Assembly: GCA_031272845.1 (NCBI GenBank)
Contig: JAISTA010000092.1
Location: 1 to 6,270, forward strand
DNA: 6,270 nucleotides
From: Oscillospiraceae bacterium
GTDB taxonomy: Bacteria; Bacillota; Clostridia; Oscillospirales; Oscillospiraceae
Direction of reading: 5' to 3'
A model generated the notes under the pieces. That model saw nothing but the letters and a program-made list of their open reading frames with translations, searched no databases and was not told the origin of the DNA. How positions within the stretch are numbered: the stretch's first letter is position 1; each line of letters starts with the position of its first letter. Below, piece by piece: positions 5,798 through 6,270 of the stretch. The translations under genes and the position numbers were made by a program.

Positions 5798-6220
5798 ATG
5801 CAGAACCAAAAGGTCAAATTACTTATTGTAGACGACGAAGCACCTATTTGCGAGATTTTGCGCTTTAATCTGGACAAGGAATATACCGTGTCCATTGCCG
5901 GAAACGGTGTTGAGGCGCTGGAAAAATACCGCGCGGAGCGTCCCGCGCTGATTCTTCTGGATATTATGCTTCCGGAGCTTAACGGCTTTGAGGTCTTGCA
6001 GGAAATCCGCAAGACCGACAAGCTCACAAGCATAATTATGCTGACGGCACGCGAGCGCGAGGAGGACGTTGTGGCGGGCTTCTCGCTCGGAGCGGACGAC
6101 TATATCAAAAAGCCGTTTTCAATACCCGAGCTGCGTGGCAGAATCGCGGCAAACCTGAAACGCAACTGCCTCAGCGAAACCGGCGTTGCAAGCCCCGGCG
6201 GCAAGGGTCAAAGCGCCTAG
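5798..6220 (+). CDS. OmpR/PhoB-type response regulator: receiver domain, frame interrupted by in-frame TAG
   Basis: This is the cytoplasmic output half of a two-component system, phosphorylated by a sensor histidine kinase (not in the window; likely downstream). The 140-residue product has a complete CheY-like receiver domain: KLLIVDDE with acidic-pocket Asp12 and Asp13, phospho-acceptor Asp55 in LILLDIMLPELNGFEVL, Thr83 in IIMLTARE, and Lys105 in GADDYIKKPFS. The REREEDVVAGFSLGADDYI stretch resembles PhoB/PhoP-type regulators. After the receiver (about 122) comes a linker, then TAG at 6218-6220. OmpR-family regulators are usually about 220-240 residues, and the codons after the TAG in the same frame still read like the winged-helix domain, so this is not a natural single-domain regulator. 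It may be a nonsense-mutated gene, a sequence error, or a gene needing TAG decoding. If TAG is a true stop, the product can accept phosphate but lacks its own DNA-binding domain. It is divergent from the cysE operon. Confidence 0.85.
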   Translation: MQNQKVKLLIVDDEAPICEILRFNLDKEYTVSIAGNGVEALEKYRAERPALILLDIMLPELNGFEVLQEIRKTDKLTSIIMLTAREREEDVVAGFSLGADDYIKKPFSIPELRGRIAANLKRNCLSETGVASPGGKGQSA

Positions 6221-6270
6221 ATCACGATTGACATGAACAGGTTTGACGTTTTTCGCGGAAGCTCACCCTG
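6221..6270 (+). pseudogene. Continuation of the response-regulator frame beyond TAG: start of the winged-helix domain, cut by the window edge
   Basis: The same frame after the stop reads ITIDMNRFDVFRGSSP, without another stop to the window end. This fits the N-terminal beta-strands of an OmpR/PhoB DNA-binding domain, where the usual pattern is a short I-x-I-D strand, R-x-V/F strand, a G turn, then the LT-x-E-F region, which would lie past the edge. An ATG at 6233 could in principle allow reinitiation, but no Shine-Dalgarno precedes it. Whether the domain is expressed cannot be told from this window. Confidence 0.6.

Noticed and set aside
5758..6033. Minus-strand open frame of 91 codons over the response-regulator start
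   Set aside because: It is antisense to the receiver domain, is Ser/Arg-rich with no motif, and has no ribosome binding site that I could see.

Overview
The window looks like a piece of a strictly anaerobic, Gram-positive-type Clostridia genome (Bacillota). This is inferred from gene content: an oxygen-independent ribonucleotide reductase activase, a flavodiiron O2/NO scavenger, a coenzyme-B12 glutamate mutase subunit, and a CsaB pyruvyl transferase of the kind that decorates cell-wall polymers for SLH-protein anchoring. Coding DNA is moderately GC-rich, while the one long intergenic region is clearly AT-rich.

From 5445 down to 1, six genes lie head to tail on the minus strand: cysE (serine acetyltransferase), cysS (cysteinyl-tRNA synthetase), nrdG (anaerobic RNR activase), fprA (flavodiiron protein), csaB (polysaccharide pyruvyl transferase) and the first 138 codons of a glutamate mutase epsilon subunit (glmE/mutE). 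Gaps are 55, 20, 36, 0 and 57 nt, and no convincing terminator is visible between them, so they are probably one operon. CysE and CysS link cysteine synthesis to cysteine charging. NrdG and FprA fit an oxygen-sensitive anaerobe. CsaB and glutamate mutase add envelope and amino-acid fermentation functions with no obvious link to the rest.

Positions 5446-5797 form a 352-nt divergent intergenic region. It holds a plausible sigma-A promoter for cysE, a Pho-box-like direct repeat and an extended -10 facing the other way, and a perfect 7-bp hairpin just before the ribosome binding site of the rightward gene.

That gene (5798 onward, plus strand) is an OmpR/PhoB-type response regulator. Its receiver domain is complete, but an in-frame TAG at 6218-6220 interrupts it. 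The reading frame after the TAG still looks like the start of the winged-helix DNA-binding domain and runs off the window. This is the most notable signal here: a nonsense mutation, a sequence error, or decoding of TAG. The fprA/csaB junction (TAG directly followed by GTG in the same frame, no Shine-Dalgarno) and the end of csaB (TAG, then a stem-loop and a 15-codon open extension) are two further TAG contexts worth comparing. However, FprA and CsaB both end at family-typical positions at TAG, so ordinary termination remains the default reading.
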